Positions 1 to 6,729 are shown, counted from the first letter of the stretch. The stretch: DNA of 8,672 bases from Brachybacterium sp. (GCA_030451965.1 JAKDNE010000120.1:1-8672); one strand, 5' to 3'. Made by a program: numbers and translations. The notes: generated by a model from the sequence alone, not told the origin.

Positions 1-26
1 GCTCCTGCGGGGTGGGGGTGCGTGGT

Positions 27-821
27 TCAGAGGGCGAGCAGCCCGAAGGCGGCGAGCGCCAGGGTGAGCAGCCCGAGGCCGACGGGCACATAGGCCCAGG
101 GGCTGCGGGAGCGCTCGGCCGGCGAGCGGCGGTGGAGCACCAGCGTGGAGAGACCGACGCCGATGGAGAGCACGATCGTGCCGATCGCCAGCACCGGCGA
201 GAGGATCACCAGCACTGTGGCGCCGACCTGGAACATCACGGTGCCCGCCACGTCGAGCAGGCGCATCAGCACGGTGGAGCGGGCGCCGACCCGGTGCGCC
301 AGCATCGTGGAGATCGCCTCCTCGGACCATTCGCCGGGACGGGCGATCCGCTGCCGCGTGGTGATGGTCTGGGCGGTCGCGAGCAGCAGCCACACCAGCG
401 CGCAGCCGGCGCCGACCCAGATGCCGAGGTCCGGGCGGAGATCAGCGGGCCACAGCAGGATCGCCAGCAGCACCGCCGCGACCCGCAGCAGCTCCTCGAC
501 GACGCTGCGCACGGCCAGCAGGCCGGGGTTCACGGCCAGCTGGGTGCGGGTGCGGGCCACGAACAGGCTGGTGGCCATCAGCGAGACCAGCTGCGCGGCG
601 CCGAGCCCGATGCCCAGCAGCAGCGGGACCGGTGTCAGAGGGGCGAAGGGCAGGATCGCCAGCAGCAGGATGACAGCCAGCACGGGGATCAGCAGTGCCT
701 GGATCGATAGGCCCTTGACGAGGTCCCGGACGAGATCCGCGCCGGTGGGCGGGTGGTCGTGGCCGGTGTGGTCGTGGGGGTCGTCGCAGTGCGGTGCGGA
801 GGCCGCGGGGGTGTCGGTCAT
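27..821 (-). CDS. Multi-pass membrane protein with His-rich N-terminus, function unknown
   Basis: The protein has 264 residues. I do not recognise a named family. Hydrophobic stretches at about residues 38-60, 64-87, 103-124, 132-151, 190-207, 208-230 and 242-264 indicate about six or seven membrane helices, so it lies in the cytoplasmic membrane. A short soluble N-terminus holds the cluster CDDPHDHTGHDH (residues 12-23), which is plausible for binding a divalent metal. Polar loops between helices are Arg-rich (for example TTRQRIARPGEW near 154-165), as expected for cytoplasmic loops. The ATG start is supported by a strong ribosome binding site, AAGGAG at 826-831 read on the minus strand, four bases upstream of the ATG. 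It is transcribed divergently from the ADP-ribosylglycohydrolase gene across 81 bp. A transport or metal-related role is only a guess; the helices carry no transporter signature that I can name. Confidence 0.85.
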   Translation of the reverse strand: MTDTPAASAPHCDDPHDHTGHDHPPTGADLVRDLVKGLSIQALLIPVLAVILLLAILPFAPLTPVPLLLGIGLGAAQLVSLMATSLFVARTRTQLAVNPGLLAVRSVVEELLRVAAVLLAILLWPADLRPDLGIWVGAGCALVWLLLATAQTITTRQRIARPGEWSEEAISTMLAHRVGARSTVLMRLLDVAGTVMFQVGATVLVILSPVLAIGTIVLSIGVGLSTLVLHRRSPAERSRSPWAYVPVGLGLLTLALAAFGLLAL

Positions 822-825
822 GGAG

Positions 826-831
826 CTCCTT
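826..831 (-). promoter_or_regulatory. Ribosome binding site of the membrane protein gene
   Basis: Read on the minus strand this is AAGGAG, four bases before the ATG at 821. It is one of the clearest Shine-Dalgarno sequences in the window and fixes the start of the membrane protein gene. Confidence 0.7.
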
Positions 832-858
832 CTGGGTCCTCACCAGGGTACCGGGACC

Positions 859-874
859 GGACTGGGCACAGTCC
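859..874. repeat. Perfect 6-bp inverted repeat in the divergent intergenic region
   Basis: GGACTG and CAGTCC flank a 4-nt centre (GGCA) in the 81-bp gap between the membrane protein and the ADP-ribosylglycohydrolase genes. It sits about 38 bp from the first start and 29 bp from the second, so it could be an operator acting on either gene. A TANNNT-like minus-strand sequence (TACCCT, 845-850) nearby may be the -10 box of the membrane protein gene. In DNA this GC-rich, a short inverted repeat can also arise by chance. Confidence 0.3.
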
Positions 875-902
875 GCCGCCACCGGTATGGAACCATGGTC
901 GC

Positions 903-1967
903 GTGACGACGGATGCGATGAACACCAGGGGAGAGGGCCTGTCTCCGGCTCAGCGCCAGCGTGCCATCGGCGCCGTCGTGGCAGCAGCGGCCGGGGATGC
1001 GCTCGGCGCACCCTACGAGTTCCAGCCGCCGATGCCCGACTCCGAGGACATCGACATGATCGGGGGCGGGGTCCTCGACTGGCAGGTGGGGGAGTGGACC
1101 GACGACACCGCGATGGCGATCGTGGTGCTGGAGGCGTCCCTCGCCGCCTCTGATGGCCATGACCTGCGAGTCGAGACCGCGCAGAACCACATCGCCCGCG
1201 AGTGGTACTCGTGGTCGCTGGGCACCCCGGACATCGGCACGCTCACCTCGCAGGTGGTCCGCACCGCAGCGGATCTGGCCCGCGAGGACGGCCACTATGC
1301 GCCGCGGGCGAAGGACTTCCGGATCGCTGCGGCCACCGCGCACGAGCAGCTCCCGGCCTCTGCGGGGAACGGATCGCTGATGCGGGCGCACGTGACCGTG
1401 CTGCCCTATCTGCTCTCCTGTGAGGAGGACGCGGTCGAGGCGATGACTGCAGTGTGTCGCTTGACACACGTGCATCCGGACACGATCGAGGCGAACATCC
1501 TGTGGGGACTGGCGGTGCGCCACGCGATCCTCACCGGCGAGATCGATGTGCGGGTGGGGCTCGGACAGCTCCCCGCCGACCGGCGTGCGGTGTGGCTCGA
1601 ACGGATCGAGGAGGCGGAGCTCTCGACGCCGGTGATGTTCCGCCGCAACGGCTGGGTGGTCGGTGCCTTCCAGGCCGCCTGGGCGGCGATCGCCGGTGTC
1701 AGCCCGATCCCGGAGGGCAAGTTCGCTCAGCGCGACGCGCTCGGCACGGCGCTCCGGTCCGCGGTGCGCGCCGGCTACGACACCGACACGGTCGCGTGCA
1801 TCACCGGTGCGCTGATGGGGGCGGCGCTCGGCCCCAAGGCGGTGCTGCCGGAATGGCGGCGGATGCTCTTCGGCTGGCCGAGCTACGAGGTCGATGAGCT
1901 CTACGGGCTGGTGGAACGCGTGATCGCACCGATGGTCCGCGATGGCGGCGAGGAAGGCCGCACATGA
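903..1967 (+). CDS. ADP-ribosylglycohydrolase (DraG/ARH family)
   Basis: The protein has 354 residues from the GTG start. It belongs to the metal-dependent hydrolases that remove ADP-ribose from modified proteins, nucleic acids or small molecules in the cytoplasm. The family motifs are all present: GDALGAPYEF (31-40), the metal-binding WTDDTAMA (65-72), GNGSLMR (155-161) followed by the proline of VTVLP, THVHPD (188-193), and the second metal-binding segment YDTDTVACITGAL (292-304) followed by GAALG. The length and motif order fit a complete, active enzyme. GTG at 903 is preferred over ATG at 918, which would give 349 residues. Neither has a good ribosome binding site and both precede the conserved domain, so a leaderless start is possible. 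The frame remains open further upstream but runs back into the opposite-strand gene. The stop codon overlaps the next start (ATGA), so the two are probably co-translated. The substrate cannot be told from sequence. Confidence 0.92.
   Translation: MTTDAMNTRGEGLSPAQRQRAIGAVVAAAAGDALGAPYEFQPPMPDSEDIDMIGGGVLDWQVGEWTDDTAMAIVVLEASLAASDGHDLRVETAQNHIAREWYSWSLGTPDIGTLTSQVVRTAADLAREDGHYAPRAKDFRIAAATAHEQLPASAGNGSLMRAHVTVLPYLLSCEEDAVEAMTAVCRLTHVHPDTIEANILWGLAVRHAILTGEIDVRVGLGQLPADRRAVWLERIEEAELSTPVMFRRNGWVVGAFQAAWAAIAGVSPIPEGKFAQRDALGTALRSAVRAGYDTDTVACITGALMGAALGPKAVLPEWRRMLFGWPSYEVDELYGLVERVIAPMVRDGGEEGRT
1951..1957 (+). promoter_or_regulatory. Ribosome binding site of the EEP hydrolase inside the upstream gene
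   Basis: AGGAAGG lies six bases before the ATG at 1964, within the last codons of the ADP-ribosylglycohydrolase gene. It decides the start of the downstream gene at the ATGA overlap and supports translational coupling. Confidence 0.65.
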
Positions 1968-2680
1968 GGCGGCAGCCCTGGGAGCTGCGGATCCTCAGCT
2001 GGAACCTCTGGGAGCTGCGCGGCGACCTGGCTGCGCTGATCGAGGCCGTCGAGGATCTGCAGCCCGACCTGCTGCTGATCCAGGAGGCGCCGCGCTTCGT
2101 GCTGCCGACGGCCCGGCTGCGGTGGTTCGCCCGCCGCGTCGGCCGCCAGGTGCTGCTCGGCGGCGCCGGCGGTCGCGGCCTGGCGGTCCTCGCCACCGAC
2201 GAGGTCGCAGCCCAGGTGATCCGCCGTGGTGCGCATCCCGTGGACCAGACGGTGTCGGACCTGAACTCGACCTATCCGCGAGGGGTCGCCGCGGTGCGGC
2301 TCTCGATCCCCGGTGGCGGCGCCGTGGTGGTCGCCTCGACGCATCTGGCGCTGCAGGAGCAGAACCGGCTGCGGCACGCGGGGCACCTGGCCGCACTGGT
2401 GCGCGGTGCCGGGGCGCCGGTCATCGTCGGCGGAGACCTCAACGAGACGGCCGACGGTGCGGCCCGCCGCCACCTCGCGCCGCTGCTGAGCGATCCCGCA
2501 GCTGTGTCGGAGCACACCTTCCCGGCCGCGTCACCGAGCCGCCGCATCGACGCGGTCCTGGTCACGGAGCAGGTCAGGGTGCGGGACGCGCGCGCCGTGC
2601 ACTCCACCCCGGCGGTGGAGGAGGCCCGGCTCTCCGGGGCTTCGGACCATCTGCCGACGCTGCTGGACGTCTCCGTCTGA
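1964..2680 (+). CDS. Endonuclease/exonuclease/phosphatase (EEP) superfamily hydrolase
   Basis: The protein has 238 residues. EEP-fold enzymes cleave phosphoester bonds in nucleic acids, lipids or small molecules using Mg2+. Catalytic motifs occur in family order: ILSWNL with Asn14, IQEAPR with Glu41, the PRG segment with Arg106, STHL with His127, GGDLNE with Asp158 and Asn160, RRIDAVLV with Asp196, and SDHLPTL with Asp228-His229. All the residues needed for metal binding and catalysis appear intact. At 238 residues it is compact, near the lower end for the fold. No signal peptide or membrane helix is visible, so it probably acts in the cytoplasm. It overlaps the ADP-ribosylglycohydrolase gene by four bases and has its own ribosome binding site, so it is probably the second gene of a two-gene operon. 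Whether it cuts DNA, RNA or a small phosphodiester cannot be decided. Confidence 0.9.
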   Translation: MRRQPWELRILSWNLWELRGDLAALIEAVEDLQPDLLLIQEAPRFVLPTARLRWFARRVGRQVLLGGAGGRGLAVLATDEVAAQVIRRGAHPVDQTVSDLNSTYPRGVAAVRLSIPGGGAVVVASTHLALQEQNRLRHAGHLAALVRGAGAPVIVGGDLNETADGAARRHLAPLLSDPAAVSEHTFPAASPSRRIDAVLVTEQVRVRDARAVHSTPAVEEARLSGASDHLPTLLDVSV

Positions 2681-2692
2681 GCGTCGGTCCGG

Positions 2693-2723
2693 GTCCGGGA
2701 GCGCGGGTCCTTCAGTCCCGGAC
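2693..2723. terminator. Possible bidirectional terminator between convergent genes
   Basis: The arms GTCCGGGA (2693-2700) and TCCCGGAC (2716-2723) are perfect 8-bp complements around a 15-nt loop. They lie between the convergent EEP hydrolase and deacetylase genes, and the loop contains the deacetylase stop codon (2712-2714). No T-run follows on either strand, so intrinsic termination is uncertain; many actinobacterial terminators lack one. Confidence 0.35.
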
Positions 2724-3533
2724 GTGCAGCCCGGTGCGCAGACGCACCACGTCGTCCTGCCCGCCGACGTGGCGGATCGCGATGCCGCCCGGTGCCTCGT
2801 CGACGACGGTGAGCTGGGTGCGGTAGGAGTCCACGGCGCGCAGCACGGCCCGGGCGGTGCCGGGATGGTCGCGCTCGGCGATGCGGTGGTCGGTCCCGTC
2901 GCCGTCCGGGAGCACGCTGGCGATCTCGATCAGCGGGATCCCGGCGCGGGCGCTGGCCGCGACGGCGACGTGATGCGCCCGGACGTGGTCGGGGTGCCCG
3001 TACGTCCCTTCGTCGTCATAGCCGATGACGACGTCCGGCCGCACCGTCTGCAGGAGCGCGACGAGATCGTCGACGGCCTCCTTGAGCGGGCGGAGGGAGA
3101 AGCTGTCGGCTCCGGCGCTGTCCGAGGGGCCCGCGAGTCCTTCGCGCACCCACTGCATGCCGGAGTCCCGGTACCGGCGCGGCCCGGCGTCGGGGGAGAG
3201 GGCCGGGGCGGTGCCGAGCCAGTGCCGTTCTGCGATCCCCAGGGCGGCGGCCGCTGCGGCGATCTCGGCCTCGCGAACCTCCTCGAGGGGCCGGGACTCC
3301 GCGTCGTCGAGCGAGCCGGGCACGACCTCGCCCTCCTCCCCGCGGGTCGCGGTCACCAGCACCACGCGGGTCCCGGTCGCGGCCAGCGAAGCGAGCAGGG
3401 CACCGGTCGAGAGCGACTCGTCGTCCGGGTGGGCATGGACGGCGAGGACCGTCGCGGCGGTGTCGAGCAGCCGCCACGGGGCGGGGACCGGCAGTGGCGT
3501 CGGCGCGGTGGAGTGCGAGTCCGGCGTGCTCAT
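2712..3533 (-). CDS. PIG-L family zinc deacetylase, MshB-like
   Basis: The protein has 273 residues. PIG-L/LmbE enzymes are zinc-dependent N-deacetylases; in the mycothiol pathway MshB removes the acetyl group from GlcNAc-inositol. Visible motifs are AHPDDE (34-39, giving zinc ligands His35 and Asp38 and the catalytic base Asp37), RGEEGEV (64-70), YRDSGMQW (121-128), and YGHPDHVRAH (178-187, with ligand His183 and the supporting His180). TRGEEGEV and RDSGM closely match MshB sequences as I recall them, and the length is near that of MshB (about 300) and of its paralogue Mca. The ATG overlaps the stop of the upstream MshA-like gene (ATGA at 3530-3533), with a GGGAG ribosome binding site at 3541-3545. 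Coupling to a GT4 glycosyltransferase supports action on a newly made GlcNAc-type glycoside. Mca-type amidase activity on a thiol conjugate is the main alternative. Confidence 0.88.
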   Translation of the reverse strand: MSTPDSHSTAPTPLPVPAPWRLLDTAATVLAVHAHPDDESLSTGALLASLAATGTRVVLVTATRGEEGEVVPGSLDDAESRPLEEVREAEIAAAAAALGIAERHWLGTAPALSPDAGPRRYRDSGMQWVREGLAGPSDSAGADSFSLRPLKEAVDDLVALLQTVRPDVVIGYDDEGTYGHPDHVRAHHVAVAASARAGIPLIEIASVLPDGDGTDHRIAERDHPGTARAVLRAVDSYRTQLTVVDEAPGGIAIRHVGGQDDVVRLRTGLHVRD

Positions 3534-4783
3534 GAGGCGGCTCCCGGTGAACGTCGGTGCGGGGTGGTGGGGCGCTCGACGATGGTGGCGTACAGCCCGG
3601 CGAGGGACTCCGCGGCGGCATCCCAGGTGCGGGTCGCGGCGAACTCCCGAGCGGAGCGCACCGCAGTGCGGTAGCGGTCCGCGTCACCGAGCAGGGACTG
3701 CAGCGCCTCGGCCCAGACGTCGGGGTCACGGCTCTCGAGCACGAGCCCCTCGGGGCCGACGGCTTCCTGCACCCCGCCCGCGCAGTGCCAGGCGAGCACC
3801 GGGGTGCCGCTGGCCTGGGCTTCCAGGGCGACCAATCCGAAGGTCTCGGACCAGCTGGTCAGCAGCAGCGCGCCCGCGCAGCGCATCGCCTCGGCCAGTT
3901 CGTCGCGGCCCAGGGAGCCGACGAATTCCACCCGGTCCGCCACCCCGAGCTCGTGCGCCAGGGCCCGCAGCTCCCCGAGGTACTCCGCGAAGTCCTCGGA
4001 GATGCCGCCGGCGAGCACGAGGCGGGCCCCGAGCGCCGGATCCAGGCGGGCGAGGACCTCGAGGGCGAGATCGGGTCCCTTGAGCGGCTGCAGCCGAGCC
4101 GTGAACAGCACTGTGGGGCGGATACGTCGGTCCTCGATGTCGGGGCAGGGGCAGAAGCGTTCGACGTCCACGCCGGGACGGACCACGCTCAGCCGGGAGC
4201 CCGGGACCCCGTACCGCTCGCCGACGGTGCGGGCCTCTGCCTCGGACACCGCGACCACCAGGTCGGAGCCGGTGGCCGCGAACTGTTCGCCCGGGATGCG
4301 GCCGTGGGACTCTGCGGGCTCCCCGGCATCGAGCGAACCGGCGTCCTCCGGGGCCGCCACCGAGTGGAAGGACTGCAGGTGCGGGATGCCGAGCTCGCGT
4401 GCGACGGGGAGGGCGGCGACCCCGCTGAACCAGTGATGGGAGTGGATGAGGTCCCAGCCCTCGGCCTGAACCTCAGCGGCGAGCACCGTGTGCAGTGCGG
4501 TGCGGAACGGTGCGATCGTCTGTTCCATCGCACTCTTGGCCAGCGGCGCTGCGGGGCCGGCGTCGAGATGATGCAGCCGTACCCCGGGGGTGATCTCGAC
4601 GATGTCCGGGGCTGTGGGATCGCTGCGCCGGGTGAAGAGGTCGACGCTGTGCCCGAGGCGGGCGAGTGCGAGGGACTGCTCGAGCACGACCACGTTCATG
4701 CCGCCGGCATCGGCGCCACCCGGATCCTCGAGCGGGGAGGTGTGCAGGGAGACCGCGGCGATGCGCAGGGAGGGGGCCGACAT
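3530..4783 (-). CDS. GT4-family glycosyltransferase, MshA-like
   Basis: The protein has 417 residues, a usual length for MshA, which transfers GlcNAc from UDP-GlcNAc to inositol 3-phosphate as the first step of mycothiol synthesis. An N-terminal Rossmann domain begins with RIAAVSLHTSPLEDPGG and the nucleotide-sugar loop DAGGMNV (25-31). HSHHWFSG is at 114-121. The C-terminal donor domain has the phosphate-binding RLQPLKGPD (230-238) and the SETFGLVALEAQASGTP segment, with Glu313 and Glu321. The donor half looks canonical. The acceptor half differs from MshA as I recall it: HYW is HHW, and HTxHTLAAVKN is replaced by QSFHSVAAPED. The acceptor could therefore be different. The ATG at 4783 is chosen because a TAGGAT -10 box lies exactly 7 nt upstream; an in-frame ATG at 4792 adds three residues. 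The open frame continues to 5524, but that part is antisense to the methyltransferase. The stop overlaps the deacetylase start. Confidence 0.87.
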   Translation of the reverse strand: MSAPSLRIAAVSLHTSPLEDPGGADAGGMNVVVLEQSLALARLGHSVDLFTRRSDPTAPDIVEITPGVRLHHLDAGPAAPLAKSAMEQTIAPFRTALHTVLAAEVQAEGWDLIHSHHWFSGVAALPVARELGIPHLQSFHSVAAPEDAGSLDAGEPAESHGRIPGEQFAATGSDLVVAVSEAEARTVGERYGVPGSRLSVVRPGVDVERFCPCPDIEDRRIRPTVLFTARLQPLKGPDLALEVLARLDPALGARLVLAGGISEDFAEYLGELRALAHELGVADRVEFVGSLGRDELAEAMRCAGALLLTSWSETFGLVALEAQASGTPVLAWHCAGGVQEAVGPEGLVLESRDPDVWAEALQSLLGDADRYRTAVRSAREFAATRTWDAAAESLAGLYATIVERPTTPHRRSPGAAS

Positions 4784-4790
4784 GCCTGCC

Positions 4791-4819
4791 ATCCTAGGCG
4801 GGAGGTGCGATCTCGGGTC
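4791..4819 (-). promoter_or_regulatory. Probable leaderless promoter of the MshA-like gene
   Basis: On the minus strand TAGGAT (4791-4796) matches the actinobacterial -10 consensus TANNNT and is separated from the ATG at 4783 by 7 nt, so transcription would start at or beside the start codon. A weak -35 (GACCCG, 4814-4819) lies 17 bp further upstream. No ribosome binding site is needed in this reading. Confidence 0.5.
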
Positions 4820-4833
4820 GGGGCAGTGGAGGA

Positions 4834-4850
4834 CCCGGACATTGTCCGGG
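4834..4850. promoter_or_regulatory. Perfect 17-bp palindrome, candidate operator
   Basis: CCCGGACA and TGTCCGGG are perfect 8-bp arms around a single central T. The site is in the 174-bp gap between the divergent MshA-like and methyltransferase genes. Its centre is about 59 bp upstream of the glycosyltransferase start and 116 bp upstream of the methyltransferase start. The size and symmetry suit a dimeric repressor or activator. It lies upstream of the proposed -35 box of the glycosyltransferase gene, a usual activator position. No regulator gene is in the window. Confidence 0.45.
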
Positions 4851-4886
4851 CTCTCGGGACGGCGCAGTATGCCCTGGTGTTCGCCA

Positions 4887-4915
4887 GTGACGAAACTTGA
4901 GGCGTCCTGCGTCAC
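4887..4915. repeat. Spaced inverted repeat upstream of the methyltransferase gene
   Basis: GTGACG (4887-4892) and CGTCAC (4910-4915) are perfect 6-bp inverted copies 17 bp apart, just upstream of the proposed methyltransferase promoter. They could be two half-sites of a regulator. A chance match is quite possible at this length. Confidence 0.2.
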
Positions 4916-4921
4916 GGGAAG

Positions 4922-4948
4922 TTGAAATGGGCATCTGCATGATAGAGC
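4922..4948 (+). promoter_or_regulatory. Possible promoter of the methyltransferase gene
   Basis: TTGAAA (4922-4927) matches the -35 consensus in five of six bases. A weak -10-like TAGAGC (4943-4948) lies 15 bp downstream and 9 bp before the ATG, and this stretch is less GC-rich than its surroundings. The spacing is short and the -10 lacks the final T, so the exact boxes are uncertain. Confidence 0.3.
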
Positions 4949-4957
4949 CTGAAACGC

Positions 4958-5557
4958 ATGGAGACGGCGGAGAAAGTTGACTGGGCAGCGTTGAACGCCC
5001 ATGCGGCGGGCCGTCCCGCTCGCCGCCTCGTGACCAAGGCGATCGCGGCGGTCGGTGGCGACCGCCAACCCGGGGTCGTGCTCGACCTCGGTGCCGGTGC
5101 CGGGGCCGACTCCCTGCAGTTCGCCCGACACGGCTGGACGGTGCACGCCTACGACAGCGATGACACCCTCGCCGCCCGTCTGGTGGAGAACGAGCGGATG
5201 ACCGGCTCGGTCCAGTTCCACCACACCGATATCGCGGACGTCCCCGTCTTCCCCTCTGCTCAGATCGTGTACTCGACCTACACGCTGGGCCTGCTGGGTC
5301 CGACGGCACTGCCCGAGGTGTGGCGGAAGCTCGTGGCCTCGCTGCCGCGCGGCGGCGTGATGGCGGTGGATTTCTTCGGCACCAATGACTCCTGGGCGCA
5401 GCGTTCTGATGTGGCGACCCTGCCGCTCGAGGAGATCGACGCGATGTTCCACGACTTCCAGGTGATCGATCGCTCGGTGCGGGACGAGGACGGCCGCTTC
5501 CTGGCCGAGAAGAAGCACTGGCATGTCATCTCCACGCTCGCGCGCAAGCTCCGCTGA
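4958..5557 (+). CDS. Class I SAM-dependent methyltransferase
   Basis: The protein has 199 residues. It shows the Rossmann methyltransferase pattern: motif I VVLDLGAGAGADS (40-52) for SAM binding, an acidic YDSD at the end of strand 2 (65-68), TDIAD (90-94) at motif III, YSTYTLGLL (105-113) as the motif-IV strand, GGVMAVDFFG (132-141), and a C-terminal EKKHWHVISTLARK. This ending is typical of small TehB/Methyltransf_25-type enzymes. It is cytosolic, with no signal peptide. The substrate is unknown; such proteins act on small molecules, thiols, oxyanions or proteins. The ATG at 4958 has no clear ribosome binding site but follows a promoter-like stretch, so a leaderless start is possible. It is divergent from the MshA-like gene and may share regulation with it, and it ends 18 bp before the convergent monooxygenase gene. 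No terminator hairpin is seen there. Confidence 0.9.
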   Translation: METAEKVDWAALNAHAAGRPARRLVTKAIAAVGGDRQPGVVLDLGAGAGADSLQFARHGWTVHAYDSDDTLAARLVENERMTGSVQFHHTDIADVPVFPSAQIVYSTYTLGLLGPTALPEVWRKLVASLPRGGVMAVDFFGTNDSWAQRSDVATLPLEEIDAMFHDFQVIDRSVRDEDGRFLAEKKHWHVISTLARKLR

Positions 5558-5575
5558 CCGGTTCCGTCCGCTCGT

Positions 5576-6664
5576 TCAGTCGTTCCATGGGCCGATCCGC
5601 CCGATGCTCGTGCTGAGCACCCGATCGCGCCATCCGGCGGCCGACGACGTCATCGCCACTCGCAGCATCGCCTCCGACGCCAGTCGCCATCCCTGACCGG
5701 GCAGAGCACGGCGCGCGGCATACCGCCGCAGAGCACGGCTCACCACCGCCGGGGCCGCGTCCGGAGGGGTTCCCCGCCTCTGCTCACGCCCCCACTGCGT
5801 CCGCACCGCGAGGGCCAGGGACTGCGCATCCTGGAGGGCCGTGTTCGCACCGTGTCCGAGATTCGGTGCCATCGCATGCGCCGCATCGCCCAGCAGCACG
5901 GTGTTCTGCCGAACGGGCCATACCGGCCCCACCGTGTGGATGCCATGCACGAGCGTGCTGTGAGGGGTGGCCGCATCGAGGACTGCATCGATCGCAGAGC
6001 GATGCCCGCCCACCGTGCGCCGCAGATGAGCGAGATCCTGTTCCCGGGACCCGGTGCGGTGCTCAGGCACGCAGGCGAACCAGTTGGTGCCGATCCCAGC
6101 CAGGGGAGTGATGCCGAACAGCCAGCCCTGACCCCAGGTCTCCGAGATCTCCGGCGGGGCGAGCTTTGTGGTCCCGCGCAGCACGGTCACGCCATGTGAA
6201 CGGGCGCTGGGCCGGCCGGGCCAGCCGGAACGGCGCACGAGGGAGTGGACGCCGTCGGCCCCGATCAGGAGGTCCACTCCTGCACGCAGGGGACGGATGT
6301 CCGTGATGCGCCGCCGGCTGGTCGTGACGGAACCAGGGAGGGCGTCCAGGAGGATCCGCACCAGCTCCGAGCGAGAGGTGAGCAGAGCATTGCCTGCTGG
6401 GACGGTGGCGAGGACCTGTCCGTCAGCGGCGCGCAGCGTGCCGAGCTCTGGTGCTGCCGAGATCGTCCGGACCTGTTCGAGGATTCCGAGGCGGGCGAGC
6501 ACGGACTGCGCCGGGGGGAACAGTGCGAGCGCGGTCCCGACGGCGGGGGTTGCGAAGTGCTCGTCGATCAGCTCGACGCGGTGCTCGTCGGTGGCGAGCA
6601 GGATCGAGGCGGCGAGCCCGGACACGCCGGCACCAAGGATGCGGATCGTGAGGGGAACAGGCAT
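5576..6664 (-). CDS. FAD-dependent monooxygenase (PHBH/salicylate hydroxylase type)
   Basis: The protein has 362 residues. Group A flavin monooxygenases use NAD(P)H and O2 to hydroxylate aromatic or similar substrates in the cytoplasm. The three family signatures are present: the N-terminal FAD motif IRILGAGVSGLAAS (7-20), ending strand 2 with the acidic ELIDE; the DG motif GADGVHSLVR (135-144); and the GD motif VLLGDAAHAMAPNLGHGANTAL, starting at residue 256. The segment between the SRRRITDI strand and the DG motif (about 116-134) is short, missing most of the usual beta-hairpin, as in some small actinobacterial members. The ATG at 6664 sits directly before the FAD fold and has a modest ribosome binding site (GGAAGAAG). 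The open frame continues to 7189, but that part lies opposite the HNH gene and encodes His-Ala repeats, so it is not real. It follows the HNH gene by 65 bp on the same strand and could be co-transcribed. The substrate is unknown. Confidence 0.9.
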   Translation of the reverse strand: MPVPLTIRILGAGVSGLAASILLATDEHRVELIDEHFATPAVGTALALFPPAQSVLARLGILEQVRTISAAPELGTLRAADGQVLATVPAGNALLTSRSELVRILLDALPGSVTTSRRRITDIRPLRAGVDLLIGADGVHSLVRRSGWPGRPSARSHGVTVLRGTTKLAPPEISETWGQGWLFGITPLAGIGTNWFACVPEHRTGSREQDLAHLRRTVGGHRSAIDAVLDAATPHSTLVHGIHTVGPVWPVRQNTVLLGDAAHAMAPNLGHGANTALQDAQSLALAVRTQWGREQRRGTPPDAAPAVVSRALRRYAARRALPGQGWRLASEAMLRVAMTSSAAGWRDRVLSTSIGRIGPWND

Positions 6665-6709
6665 GGTGCTTCTTCCACGAGGGGCACGGGATGCGCGGGG
6701 AATGATCGC

Positions 6710-6719
6710 CACGGCCGTG
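6710..6719. repeat. CACGGCCGTG palindrome flanked by ATGATCG direct repeats
   Basis: The perfect 10-bp palindrome CACGGCCGTG lies in the 65-bp gap between the HNH and monooxygenase genes, and copies of ATGATCG flank it at 6702-6708 and 6720-6726. It could be an operator for the monooxygenase gene or a processing site in a shared transcript. No clear -10/-35 pair is seen in the gap. Confidence 0.3.
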
Positions 6720-6729
6720 ATGATCGACC

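Noticed and set aside
12..710. Long plus-strand open frame opposite the membrane protein gene
   Set aside because: The translation is rich in Gln, Gly, Arg and His with no hydrophobic core. It is the antisense of a well-supported membrane protein with a strong ribosome binding site, and is a high-GC artefact.
3557..4900. 447-codon plus-strand frame opposite the glycosyltransferase gene
   Set aside because: It is antisense to the conserved GT4 motifs, with no domain of its own.
4784..5524. N-terminal extension of the glycosyltransferase frame across the methyltransferase gene
   Set aside because: The extension is low-complexity antisense of a clear methyltransferase. The glycosyltransferase fold begins right at the ATG at 4783, which has a -10 box 7 nt upstream.
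5558..5575. Terminator between the convergent methyltransferase and monooxygenase genes
   Set aside because: The 18-bp gap shows no stem-loop and no T-run.
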